This document shows, one piece after another, positions 1-11,900 of a stretch of DNA of 64,000 nucleotides. Origin of the DNA: Corythucha ciliata (Eukaryota; Arthropoda; Insecta; Hemiptera; Tingidae); assembly GCA_038030265.1 (NCBI GenBank), contig CM075939.1, forward strand, positions 19,201,253 through 19,265,252, in the 5' to 3' direction. Each line of letters opens with the position of its first letter. Position 1 is the first letter of the stretch. Both the position numbers and the translations under genes were made by a program. Below the pieces are notes generated by a model, which was not told the origin of the DNA, did no database searches, and saw nothing but the letters and a program-made list of their open reading frames with translations.

Positions 1-231
1 TCGACTTTTTTAGTTAATTTGCTCATGTTCGACAAAAATTACCACTCAGTGTTACTCTCTACTGTTATTTAGCCATTTCTGCACACAATGCCTAATCTAC
101 TGATAACGCCGAAATTCGTATATTAGTAGTGAAATCACTCTATTCGACAGCCAGCTGCCGGAGCGATATCTTTTGATGCTTTGTTGAGCCTTCACATTCA
201 GTTCCATTCAAAGGACCGCTTTACATGAGGC

Positions 232-375
232 TTTAAGCCCCGTTCACCAAGCTCTATGTTTTCGTTGAGTGGAGTCTATGCAACCTATCAAAATGCTTCA
301 GTTTTCGAGGGAATACATTTGTTTGGTTGCTTAGACTCCTCACAACGCAAATATAGATCTTGTGAACGGGCTTTT
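232..375. mobile_element. MITE family 1 (termini like AAGGCCCGTTCACAAGC), copy 1
   Basis: Inverted termini around AAGCCCCGTTCACCAAGCTC and GATCTTGTGAACGGGCTT. Other copies at 6129-6267, 22570-22691 and 35849-36061. Confidence 0.75.
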
Positions 376-632
376 AATGATTTTTAGCACGTTGAAAATC
401 GCAAGGATCGTTTGAATTTTGCTGGTTAAACCACTGATTTTGAAGAGCACTCTTTTTCCCCAAAAATGGTCATTTCTGCCAAAAAAAATCGCTAATTTTT
501 TTTCTTTTTAACGCTAATAGAAAATGAGTAATTTTCATGAGTTTTCTACCAAAATTTCCCCTTCAGAAGGGCCGAAAACCCGATTTGTTTTGCCTGAAAC
601 TCAAAAAGTACGCGTTCTAAGGAAATTTTCCG

Positions 633-784
633 TAAAGCTGGGTTTTCCTATTGCGGCGCAAAACGCTTAGCGAGCGCAGCGTATAACATTTATTCCTAGT
701 TACTACATGTTCACTTTTCGACTGGGAAACAATTTAAATGACGCTGCGCTGAGCGTTTTGCGCAGCTGGGAAAATCCGGCTTAA
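633..784. mobile_element. MITE-like foldback, ~150 bp
   Basis: TAAAGCTGGGTTTTCC...GCGCAAAACGCTTAGCG on the left is the inverted copy of CGCTGAGCGTTTTGCGCAGC...GGAAAATCCGGCTTA on the right, about 48-bp arms. Confidence 0.75.
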
Positions 785-1390
785 GACGTTGAAGAGCGCT
801 GAATCTCCTTTAGAACTCAAACAACCCTCTATATTTAAAGACCAGCAGCCAGGTAACTTGTCAGTGACACAATTCCAGAGTTAATGACATTTTTGGGTGT
901 TGATTCAGGATGTATAAGGATGTCACACGATTTTTTCCACCTAAATTTCAAGGTGGAAACATATTGGAGGGTAATCTACCCTAGTACCCTGCAAAAAGTT
1001 AAGGAGCATTTGATTATCTTCGAAAACAGGACGGACGTATTCATCACAAATGATTCTCTCAACTCGAAAAAATTCTGCACGATCTCATACATGAAGACTC
1101 ACTTTATGGGAAGGTGAGGCTACGAAATTGGCATTACTGGGGAGGGGGTAGCCTTCGTACATTGAGAGAATCGACAAATAAGATTGCCAACCACCGCTTG
1201 TCCTCAGGAAATCGTCGTGATATTCTTTCTGTCTTTCTTAAAAAATCAACTTTTCTGAAATCCTGGGGGAGGGGGGGGGTAGTTACCCCCATTACCCCCC
1301 TCCTATGGATCCGCTCCTGCGTCGTCGATCGTCGTGGCCGAAATTGTTCAAAAGTGAAGATTTCTTGTATCTACATCCATGGAACCAAAA
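785..1390. other. No gene seen
   Basis: Two short open frames (884-1117, 1114-1467) show no recognisable motif or codon pattern. Confidence 0.5.
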
Positions 1391-2510
1391 TCGAGAACGA
1401 CGCTCATTTCCGGCCTAAAATTGCTAAAAATGGCAAATTCACGGATGAAATGAAGAAAAATCATTGATTAACGGATAGAATTAAGAAAAATCTTTCCATG
1501 GCAACTTCGTGAATGAAAATGAAAAAATGAGGAAAGAACGCTAATTGGCGGATAAAATTCAGGAAAAGCGCTGATTGTGGCCAACATTGAGAAATTTTAA
1601 TTCACAGTAGAAATGTAGATAAATCGGTAATTAGCGGCTAAAAGGAGAAAAACGCTAATTTGTGGCTAAAACAAAGAAAAATGGGGAGGGATGGGAGGAT
1701 TCCTCCCGGGCCCGGGCTTTTTAGGGGGGCCCGGCATCATGTTTTAAAAATAATTAAATTGTAAGGCATTATTTCATAATAAAATAATAATAAAAAGAGA
1801 CAAAAAAGCTCGCTTGATGCATTATTTCTCAATTTTTTTTTGTTTATTTATGAAGAACACACTAAGACCATGGGTCCTCCGTCTGAACGCAATTGACTAA
1901 CAAACTAAGTAACTATAAACGCAATTAGCTGGTGCTACTCGTGTGCCAGCAGTTACACTTGATAAAGACACGTGCGGATACTTATCAACTAACGAGAAAA
2001 ATATCAATCAATTTCTAGCAATTTGCTTGAAACTGACCAACTAAAAATTTAAAAGTATTATACTCGTTACTTGGCAATTACCTCATGTGTGTATGCGGCA
2101 GGGCAAGACATTTGACTCGCGGGGAAAAAGTCTCATTCACGGCTAAAATCGAAGAAGAAGAAGAAGAAGAAGAAGAAGAAGAAGAAGAAGAAAAATCCTC
2201 AAGCCGCAGCTATAATTGAGAAAAGCGTTAATATTGAGCGCTTATTGAGAGAAAACGCAAATTATTAATCTCCCCCTCCCCAAAGTGAGAGACATCGTTA
2301 ATTCACAGCTAAAATTGAGAAAAAAAATCGCAAAATCCATTGAGATGATTGGCTGATTGGCTCATTGACGACTGAAATTAATAGAAAGCGCTAACGTGTA
2401 TCTAAAATTGAGAAAAATCGCTAATTCATGACAAAAATTCAGAAAAAGATCAAGTACGCTACTGAAATTGGGAAATCTGACGTACGGCTTATGATTGAAG
2501 AGCGATTTGG
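1390..2510 (-). repeat. Degenerate repeat array, family A, minus orientation
   Basis: Units of about 30 bp read on the minus strand as GCGAATTAGCGTTTTTCTC followed by AATTTTAGCC. It is interrupted by about 400 bp of unrelated DNA (1700-2110) and by the GAA microsatellite. Confidence 0.75.
2151..2193 (+). repeat. (GAA)n microsatellite
   Basis: About 14 perfect GAA/AGA units. Confidence 0.95.
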
Positions 2511-3772
2511 AGCGTTCTAAACGGGTTAAGAGAGCGACATTTCTAGGGGTGTCCGATATCACTATCGAGATCAATTTGGGCTCACTTAGAACGCTTTATA
2601 ACCAAGTGGGATTTTTATGCCTTTTCCTGCCACGCCCAACCAATTAAAGGGAAAAACTCTTTCCGAGCCAAGCTCCTAACACATCATAATCGCCTAATAC
2701 AAAAGACCGAAAATTGCCTCAAAACACGAGAAAAAGAGGCAAAATTGTAGTTTTTGACATGTTTTGACACGGACACTCCGCAAAACGACAATTTCAAGTC
2801 CGCATATTATACCAGTTACGTGCTCTTAATAGACACGGTAAAAGTCAATTCCAGTTGTTCTCGCGGCCAAATATCTGGTAATTTTGTGTCGTGATACGGC
2901 CATTCAGCCTGGACAAATTTTAATTCAGTTCCTGGAATCGTCGTGCAAACCGGTTTTGTATATTACACGAGCAGCCTTAGCATCTGGGACTAATTATTTG
3001 ATCACAAAACCGGGATTTCTAACCGGAAACTGATGGTTCGGTCCCTTGAATAACTGATGGCTACTTGACTATGAAACTGTGGTCATTCTGCCCCGAAAAA
3101 CCTAAAATTTATATACCTATACAAATTTTCTTCCTCCCTTGTGGATATAGCGGAGCCCCACGATCAGTTTGATTTATGGACTCCGAAAAGTAAGGCCTGG
3201 AGACCCCTGTATTTTTGCAATATGCATCGGTATGTATAAGGGACCTGCGGGCATCTTCAATCTCAATTATGAATCCGTTATTAAAGTACATACTTTCCAT
3301 GCCACACGCATGGGGCCCTTGGACGACCACCCCGCCAAGTTCGGAAGGTCTGAAACTTTTTTTTTTTTTAAAGTTTGATTATTCAAGGCCCCTCTAGGGT
3401 AATTATCATTGGAGGCATTTTGGTGATCACCGACTGCTAACATGGCCAGTCCCGGGCCGGATATCATCCCAAAATGTAATTAACAATGGAACTTATGGAA
3501 TGATGTTTCAATTAAATCGGATGGGGGTGGCATTATTATATCAGCGAACACCGATAGTGGCGCCGGTGGGCTGTAAGAAGTGTCCGGTAAGCATTTATTC
3601 CCACTTTTCCCTCCCTGTCTTCATTTTCGAGGTTGATGGAATCAAGTGAAAAGAAAAGGAGAGTTCATCCCGAGCTCCCGAACTTCATTGGAGTCCCATG
3701 CCTCCCCATATTTTGTTAACCCCCTCCCACTCTTGTGTTATTCCACAAGTCCGCATCCCTGGCGTAGATTGT
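2510..3772. other. No gene seen
   Basis: Unique-looking intergenic DNA with some GC-rich stretches; no motif, no repeat family recognised. Confidence 0.5.
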
Positions 3773-3890
3773 CCTGGGGCTCAAGTACGAAGGGGTGTTA
3801 AATGAAATAACACTACGGTGGTAATTGTGACAGGATAGCTCCGTGTTAAAAATTAAAATTGTATTAACGCACCTTTCGTACTTGCCTCCC
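3773..3890. mobile_element. MITE family 2, copy 1
   Basis: Ends GGGGCTCAAGTACGAAGGGG and CCTTTCGTACTTGCCTCCC are inverted. The second copy is at 54962-55059. Confidence 0.7.
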
Positions 3891-4798
3891 GTGTTATTAG
3901 CCCCTTGTAGGTATAGGATTAATCAATAATTAACATTTTACCTTTAGTTGGTAAATTAATTAAATTTATCGGTCCATATAGGTAACGGTTACTTCCTGCC
4001 CTATAGTCATCGTTACAAAATGTTTTTAGGTCTCCCCAAGTTTTTTAAATTTTATTTTCATTCGCCAAAAGCTTATCAGTCACTTGTCCACCCTCAATGG
4101 CAATTGAGTCGGAAAATTAATCGACCGTTGCGTTGGTGGCAGCCTGGCAGCTCATTGAGCGAGAAAAGGCGTGAGGAGTATAGGCATAGGCGAATTCATG
4201 GATAGCGGCCGGGTACCATCCTCTTCTGGTCTTACTATACTTATTAAAACTCATTCACAAATTAAAATTGAATCGTGCTTACCAACTACTGCTGGTAAAA
4301 AGAGGCGATTGAGGCGATCTGGCAAAATTGTGAAAAGTGAAAACCCACAGTCACCCACCATCACATGCACATGTAATCATGTATATTCCCTCATCCCTCT
4401 TACTGCTTTGACCTTAACCACAGACACCCCGCCCACATACCTCGCCCATCTAAAGATCCGTCTCTCTCGGATAAACTTACTTGTCTTTTATTTCTATCAA
4501 CTTGGTGACTCACCAATCACCACCATCCAATAAAGAGAGACCGAGCTTTTATGGGACGTAAGCGCCTTTCTCTGTTTCCGTAGACGTCGATGTAAGTCGT
4601 AGAAAACCACGTCTCTTAACTCTCTTCAAACTTCCCACTATTTCCAAATCATTCAAGGTAAAAGATAATTTTAAACGATGATACGGTGGTTATATTATGC
4701 CTGGGGCTCCCATCGCACTACACCCGGCGATTTAGTCGTGGAAAACAATGAGTTGGTGAGAAAAAGTATCGCGCGAATCAGTGAACAAAAAAAAAGCT
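3891..4798. other. Upstream region of the phospholipase gene
   Basis: No convincing core promoter. Short open frames at 4020-4205 and 4171-4533 lack similarity to anything I know. A non-coding 5' exon could lie here. Confidence 0.4.
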
Positions 4799-5623
4799 AT
4801 GGAAATTTCAAAAATGAAAGTCGTCATTTATGCGCTCACCTTTCTCGCGTACGCTTGGTCTGGCTACGGTACGACCGTATTGGCCACCTTTCGCGACGCT
4901 ATTTTGACTTCAGAAAAAATGTTCGTAGACTTTCTGGGTAAAGTGGGTGATGTGGTGGAAAAAATTAAATACTTCCATGACGCGATTGATACTGCTTCGG
5001 AGGAAGAGTGCGTTTGGACCTGTTCAAATGGTGGGCAAAAGAAAATCTCTAAGATGGAGAGGTGTGAATAAACAAAAAAAATGTTGCAATTTTTTTTGTT
5101 TTTTTTTTAAAGGGGCGAGACCGGTGAGAAATAAGCATCACCAGCCCACGGCAAATGGATGCGGCCCCAGTGGTTATCAAGTACGCTCTTGAGACTTACC
5201 AGCGCCTTTATTGTTATTTAATTTTAGCGCTTTTCCCTCATTGCAAGATCGATGAAAAGCTCTCCTACCCAGAAATGACTAATTGCTGTGACTCCCACGA
5301 TTTATGCTACTCAACTTGTAAAAGCGACAAAGATAAATGCGATATCGACTTCAAGAAATGCCTGTACCGAGTCTGCGACCCGCTAATTGATGACATTGCA
5401 GCAACTAAAAGTCTGTGAAAGGGCAACTTTTTTTAGAATTCATCTAGGCAAGCTTTTTCAATTCTGTACAATTTTTCAAGGTTGTAAACTCGCCGCAAAA
5501 ATGCTGTTTACGGCAACATCCGCAATGGGCTGCAAATATTGGCGGGATGCACAGGAAGAGGCTTGCTACTGCCCACCGCTAGATAAAAAATCCAAGAAGC
5601 GGTATCCAGGGGATGAGCTTTGA
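4799..5623 (+). CDS. PLA2G12-like: Group XII-type secreted phospholipase A2, four exons
   Basis: Predicted calcium-dependent sn-2 phospholipid hydrolase of the secretory pathway. Exons I place by GT/AG and phase: 4799-5030, 5113-5180, 5248-5410, 5481-5623, giving 201 aa (vertebrate group XII enzymes are about 190). The N-terminus has a hydrophobic signal peptide starting at the first Met or at the Met five codons later (4814). The calcium loop reads NGCGPSG, followed by the active-site signature CCDSHDLCY with the catalytic His-Asp pair and the Cys-rich pattern CDIDFKKCLYRVC, then a final GCKYWRDAQEEACYC block. This Cys spacing and the NGCG loop are group XII rather than group I/II/III. The protein ends in GDEL, close to the KDEL ER-retrieval signal. 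The three introns are 67-82 bp. The last donor (AAAA/GTCTGT at 5411) is the weakest junction. The gene converges on TRAPPC9, with 311 bp between the stop codons. Family call confident; exon edges inferred. Confidence 0.88.
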
Positions 5624-5838
5624 TCTTTTCCCTCAAAGGCACAATTTCAAGCGTATCTTTCAAGTAAATTTAGAATGTCAGAGCAGCAGGGGATGTTCAG
5701 AAGGACTAGCAAAGCACGACACGTCTAAAAGTCAGTCACTGAAAATTTAACGTTCCTAATAGACCTTAAGACGTTATGGTTTCTAGAACTATGAAAGAGC
5801 GGAAACTTTGCTAAAAACCAAAAAAAAAAAACGTTATT

Positions 5839-5848
5839 AATAAATAAA
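5839..5848 (+). promoter_or_regulatory. Candidate polyadenylation signals
   Basis: Overlapping AATAAA-type hexamers lie about 216 bp after the phospholipase stop codon and before the end of the convergent TRAPPC9 gene. This is the expected distance for a 3' UTR of this gene. Position and motif are seen; use is inferred. Confidence 0.4.
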
Positions 5849-5934
5849 AAAAGTGATTCTATAAGATACAATAATTATTTATGTTCAATATTTTTTTAAA
5901 AAATAAATGTAAATATGGCGGTTTGGCTACTATA

Positions 5935-8900
5935 TTATGAATCAATAACATCAAATTCAATTGGCGGCATCAATTTCCAAGTATGACGCCCCAAAGATGT
6001 GCACTGAACGTTCAATTTGTATTGCCCAATGTTGAAAAATACAACGCTACACTCCATTTTGACTGACTGACGTTCCTCTACCTGTACAGAACAACGAAAA
6101 ACTTCATAAGTACTCTCACTATATTGGCTAAGGCCCTGTTCAAAAGCTCTATGTATGCGTTCTGTGGAGTCTCTATGCACGCGATAAATTTCCTCGAAAA
6201 ATGGAGGTTTTTGATAGGTTGCATACAATCCACAGTCGCATAGCGCAGAGCTTGTGAATGGGGTCTTAACGAACGATTGTGCTAATTTCCTTGTATTCAC
6301 TCACCGTGGGCATCTGCACGTGAGACGGGCCGGCTAAGGCGAGCCGAGTGTCTAAATTAAAGTTACACGTCCCATTTTGATAGTCTTGGAAAAAGTGGAG
6401 CGAAAGGGAGATATCAGTCAAAGGACGGTCAAGAGCGTTACGCGCTTGAGCTGCCAATTGAACGCACTCGCCCAAATTGACCGTGTGAGGTATTCCAGTG
6501 ACTCCTTCAACTCCGTTGATCCAAGTATCTGATGAACAAAAAAAATGTAGACGTTTCGGAAAAATTAAAGATTTCTTGGGCAGTACGTCAGACACACTTT
6601 CCTGATTTTGGTTGGAATAGTCTGTTTTTGAGGCACATTGGGCCTTGTAAGTAGTTAGCAGATAATAGTAAGATTCTGAAGAATAGTTGTCAGTTCCTGG
6701 GTTAGTCTGAATAGTCAGTGTCGAATAGATAATTTTAGCACTATACCAGGACGCCCATATTGATGTTCGATCCCAGCGCTCAAGCGCATGAAGTTTAGAA
6801 GCTCTGATGTGCCCCCACCAACGAATCAGGGGAATGCTCCGGCCACAGGGTGACAGAGAATCATGTTTCATTTGTTCTTTCATATGAATTTAAAATTTCG
6901 AATCCGCCAAACCTGTGGAAGTGATTTCAGAAAGAGCCAAACCTAAGAAATTTGATGTTTGAAATAGCGAAGATCTGTGAAATCTGGGTTTGAATAAGCC
7001 AAATCCGCGACATTGGGGTTTGAAAGAGTGAAAATTCGCAAAATTTGAGGTTTGTAAGAGCCAAAATGACGAAAATTCGGGTTTGAATAAGCCAAATCCA
7101 GGAATTCGGTTTTTGAAAGAGCCGAATCGTCTCGAATCTTCACCTTTGCGGAGTGGTCAGTTTTGTCATTTTCAGGGCACGAATTGCCCGTGTGGCCATT
7201 GTCAGAGCGCGATAGATCGATTTAAGAGCCTGCAATTATTGTCAGTCAAGGCATTCCATAGGGCAAAAGGAGTCCAGTTCATCAGCCCCCCCCCCCAAAC
7301 AAAAAGAGGTTATAGCACGGAGAAGTGTGAGGTAAGACGGAGACGGTTTGGTGCGGGAACGAAAACCGACACTGTATAGTTTATAGGGCGCAAAAAGGTC
7401 GATTAATCGATTAAACGGCGCTTTCCAGTTTGGTCACTTTTTTTTCTTTTTTTTTTTTTGTGCGCAGATAGTCAGTTTAGCCATTTTTGGTAGGCCAATC
7501 GTCCTCTGTGCGTCATCTGTGGAACGCGCATACTCAGCTTGACCACTTTTGAAGCGCTTTTAGGACGTGGATAGCCGGTTTTGCGCCAAATAATCCGTTT
7601 TGCCACTTTTAAGGCGCGAGTACGCCGACGGATTATTTCTAGGGTGTAAATGCTCAGTTTGTCATTTTCTATTTTTAAGGGATGTCAGTGTAGCCATTTT
7701 TAAATACGCGAATCGTAAGTTTTGCCTTTTTAGGGCACAATTCTACAGTTAAGTCATTTAAATAGCGCGTAAAGTCACTTTGACGAATTTTGGGGGCTTG
7801 AATGGCCAGATCGGCTATTTCAAGTTTACAAGTTAGTCGGCTATTTTCAAGTTTAGGGTCCGAACAGTTAGTTTAGCGATTTTTAATGAGTAAATCGTCA
7901 GTTTTTCCATATTATGGAGGCCCTTGTTCCGTCATTTCTAAACGCGAATGATATTTTAGCCATTTTGGAGGCACAATAAATAGTCAGTTTTGTCATTTTA
8001 GGGCACAAATGGCCCTTTTTCGAGCGTTATAATTACCAATTTGCTGACGTCGATGCTATTTTTAGGGCGTAAGTAGTTGATTTGGCCATTTTTAAGGCGC
8101 AATTGGTCAGTTTGGGTATTGTAAGCCGCATAGAGTCATTTTTACCTAAATTATGGAGAGAATAGTCAGTTCATGGACATATTTTAAGGGCGCAAATTGT
8201 CAGTAAGGAAATTTTTAGATTGTGGATATAGTCACTTGGACAATTTTCAGGGGAAGAATCGTCAGTTTAGTCCATTTTATTACGCGAACGATTAGTTTAG
8301 CCAGACCAGGTTTAGTCATTTAAGGCCCACATTGAGCGTGCATTGCTAGTTTGAGAAATGTTACATTCAATAGAGCAAAATTCATTGGGGGGGGGGGGAC
8401 AGTTCTGGAAGCATTTGTTTTCCCTGAACCCCACTTCCGCTGCCATCGGCCAAATCTGAGTGAGAAATTTGGTTATGGAGGAGCGAAAATTCCCGTCTTA
8501 ATCGGGATTTGAAGGAGCCAAACTCACGAACTTTGTTTTTTGGTCGTTCGTTTTTAGCCAAATTAGTTTTTAGAAGCAACCAAATCTTCGAAACTAATTT
8601 TATGAAAATTTAAAGTCACTAAATTTGGTTTTTAAGCCGCCTTCACATGCGAGCTGTGACAGCTTATGCTTTGACCCGTAGCCAATCAAAGAGCAATCCG
8701 CGTTTGAATTAATTATATTTCATTGGATACAGCTCAAAGCCGAACTTTTTTCAGATCACAAGTGAAGCCGGCTTAAATGTGTCAAAAATCACTGATTGAA
8801 CTCAAAGGGAGCCGAGTCCTCGAAATTGGGGTTTGAAAGAGCGAAAGACCGCAAAATTGGTTTTTGAAAGTCTAAAACCAACGAAATTTTGCTTTTTAAA

Positions 8901-11900
8901 GAGTAAAGCCCACAAAAACAGGATCTGAACGAGACAAAATCCGCAAAATTTAGTTTAAGAGAAGAACGAAAATCTATGCATGAAAGTGTGATTGGGGGTC
9001 AGACCAGCCAGAAGTCACAAGTTGGGACCGAATTTTAGGACAAAAAAGGGCAATTTTAACCTCTCTCCGGACTACTGAAAAATGAGCCCGGACGTACCCG
9101 GACGCTCTAAAAAGTAAGGCATAAGACAAGTCATAACCCGGTCAGTACTGGCTTACTGCCTAAAACTGGTCCGAGTCCTCTCTCTCGCATTTTTCTCTAC
9201 TACCTAGTTTTTATAAATATCTTTGTTCGTGCCATACTCACCCCAATGAATCGGTGACATCCGGACAATGTCAAGCATAGGCGAAGACAACGTTATCCCC
9301 TTCAAGTTGGCTTTACCACTTCTGTTGCCCATGACCCACTCAACTTCGACCAAGGAGACTATGTGGTCGCTACAAGCCGCGTTCAAGTCCACAATTTCCT
9401 TGATGGAGTCTTCGCTTTGAAAATACTGTTGAATGTAAAATTAAATCATTTATCTGTGAGAAGGGGAGAGAGAGGTATTCGGTAAGAGCGTATGGGTTCA
9501 CCTGTCCGATCACAGTCAAAGGACATCTATCGACAGGTATGGGTACACGGCAAGACTCGTTCTCTTCAATCAACAAGCTTTTATTGGCCGTATATTGTAC
9601 TTCAACTTCTTGGTTCGTCATATTCGTTACATCAAGCACCATATAGAACTGCGAACTCCTTGAAGAAAAAATTAAAATACGTTCGCAAAGAATGGCGGTA
9701 AAATCACATACGTTTCCGCAGGCATGACGTCCCAATTTGTTATCAAAATAGAGTTGGCGATATCGACGTGTATGATCAGAGTGGCCAGGCGGCAGTAACC
9801 AGCTGCTAATCCAGACCCTCCAGAGTACTTTATTTTGATTCGGCACTCGATACCCTACGCACTATATTGTTCTAATAATGGAAATGACCTTAGGCGACCA
9901 CGTAAATCACCTTAGCGGTATTGTCGATGTTCAGTCGATTGATTTGAGAATTTAAAGAATTCAAACTGCTTGGACCCGACCGAAAAGATGGCGTCGGTGT
10001 AGTCAAATTTTCGTAAAGACCGCTGGGCTGCTTGTAACTGCTCAGAGATGGAAATGAACTTGTACCGGAGAAAAGACTGCTTCTGACGCTACCCGTTTCT
10101 GCCGCTGTAATTAACGATATGATGAGTATTTCCCCCCGGATAGACAGACTGAACTAACCTGTTGGGAACGTGTTGACGAACTGAGCGGCCGCGAATATCC
10201 GAAGGGGAAGCGTTATTTTGTCGCCTTCTGCTAATGGTAAATGTTGGGGGAGAGATGAAGTGTCACAGAAAATGACGTTCTGATCAAGAGCGCAGTCTGT
10301 GCTCACGTCGATCAAATCGACGGTTCCCTTTCCCAAATTTTCAAGCACTAGGATCCCTTCAGAGCTATGGAGCAAAACGTTAAATACGACGGTGTTTGGA
10401 AACGTGAGAAAGAAAATACCTCTCCCCAGCAAATAGCGACATTGTACTTGAATTGCTGTAGTTTTCCACAGTCCAAGACGCCTAGCAGATATAACAAAAT
10501 ATCATTTTCGCCAGTTATTGAAAATTAAAATGTAAACAAATGAATAAATACCTCTAGCAAAGGCAATGATGGAACCACTTCAACCGTGAAGTGACGGTGA
10601 GGGATTCGTGGGAGGATTTTCAATTTGCAATTACTTTTGACGCCCAACGTATGAGTAGAATAACCCGTTATTTCCAGTTCGCCCACCTCTTTGGGAGTGC
10701 CCGTAAGAGTCACTGGGTACTTCTGAACTTCAGGAGGCAGCGTGACTGTCACCGGCAGAGTTTCAAATACGACTCCAGTTGTTAAAAGCCTCTGGAATGA
10801 GATCGGACATCAAAAATCAACAATGTAATCATGTAGTCATGAACATGTTCACGTTACCATGTTGGAAACTTCAAGTTCAAACGGTAACGGGTTAGTTAAC
10901 TCAAGTTTGACTTCACATTCTTCTTCAGCCACCCACAGAAAGCCTAGAAGGCGTTAATTATAATTTAAATGGTTTCATGATGCTTCCTATTGAGGAAAAC
11001 GGACTTAATTTCCCGTCTTTAGGTGTCGGATTTCGTTCGAGTGAGCCAAATTTCAGAGGCGTAAACAGAAATGGTCCGTAGTCTTCTTTAATTTTATCCA
11101 ATTTAATCGGCTGGAGATTGGGTTTCAGTTTGTGCACCACGAAACTCCTATAAAATAGACAAATGAAATCCTAAAAATATAATAAAGAAAAATTACCTAC
11201 TCAGCAGTTGGTATGTGAATGAGATTAGCCGGAGGAATGACGAGTCCCGAATCAAGAATGAGCGGTATGGGCGAACCCTCGCACTGTGCTGCGATTGATT
11301 GAAGTTGCAAAGCGCACTCGTGGCGTTCCTGACGAGTCAGCTCAGACCAGAGAACTTGAAGTAGGAGAGTCATATGACGCGTGGCCAATGAGCTGTGACC
11401 TACTCTTTTGGCGGACTCTACGACGTCTTGAAGAACTTGCTTTTGAAGGCGACCCCAACCGTTTTCTCCACCTTCGCATTATAAACATAATTATTGGATT
11501 TTAGAAAATGTAAAAGATAGTGAAATAAATTAAAAAGAAAAATCAGGTAGCCCACTAACTTGCTGGGTAATCCGCCGGGTCGAGAGTTAACCGATGGCCA
11601 GGCAGGGACTGAAGCATCAAATTGTAGCACTGGTCCCAATTGGTTTGAGGATTTTTCGCCGAGACGTACCGTGCAGCTGCCAGTTTTAAATAGAAAGAAG
11701 CCTTCCTTTTAAAACCTAATTTAGAATACAGCTCGGATATCGTCATCAATCGAGCGATTTTTTGCTCTTCAGGGACTGTTAGACTAATGAATATGACGTT
11801 CTGTAGAAAGGAGGGAGCTTGAAGCACTGCATTGAGATCAACAGCTACTCTGGCCGCCTTAAATGATGCTTCAGTCTCAATTACGGCAGCATTTTGATAC

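Noticed and set aside
4678..4941. Open frame overlapping the phospholipase first exon
   Set aside because: Out of phase with the signal peptide and the rest of the enzyme; a shadow frame.
5172..5230. Alternative splice of phospholipase exon 2 to an acceptor at 5227
   Set aside because: Would work in phase only with a weak internal donor; the 5180/5248 junction keeps phase and gives the family's exact spacing between NGC and CC.
9370..9846. A single 158-aa coding frame
   Set aside because: It joins exon 16 of TRAPPC9 with antiphase reading of exon 15; the real exon 15 frame reads GGSGLAAGYCRLATLIIHVD and is spliced at 9711/9658.
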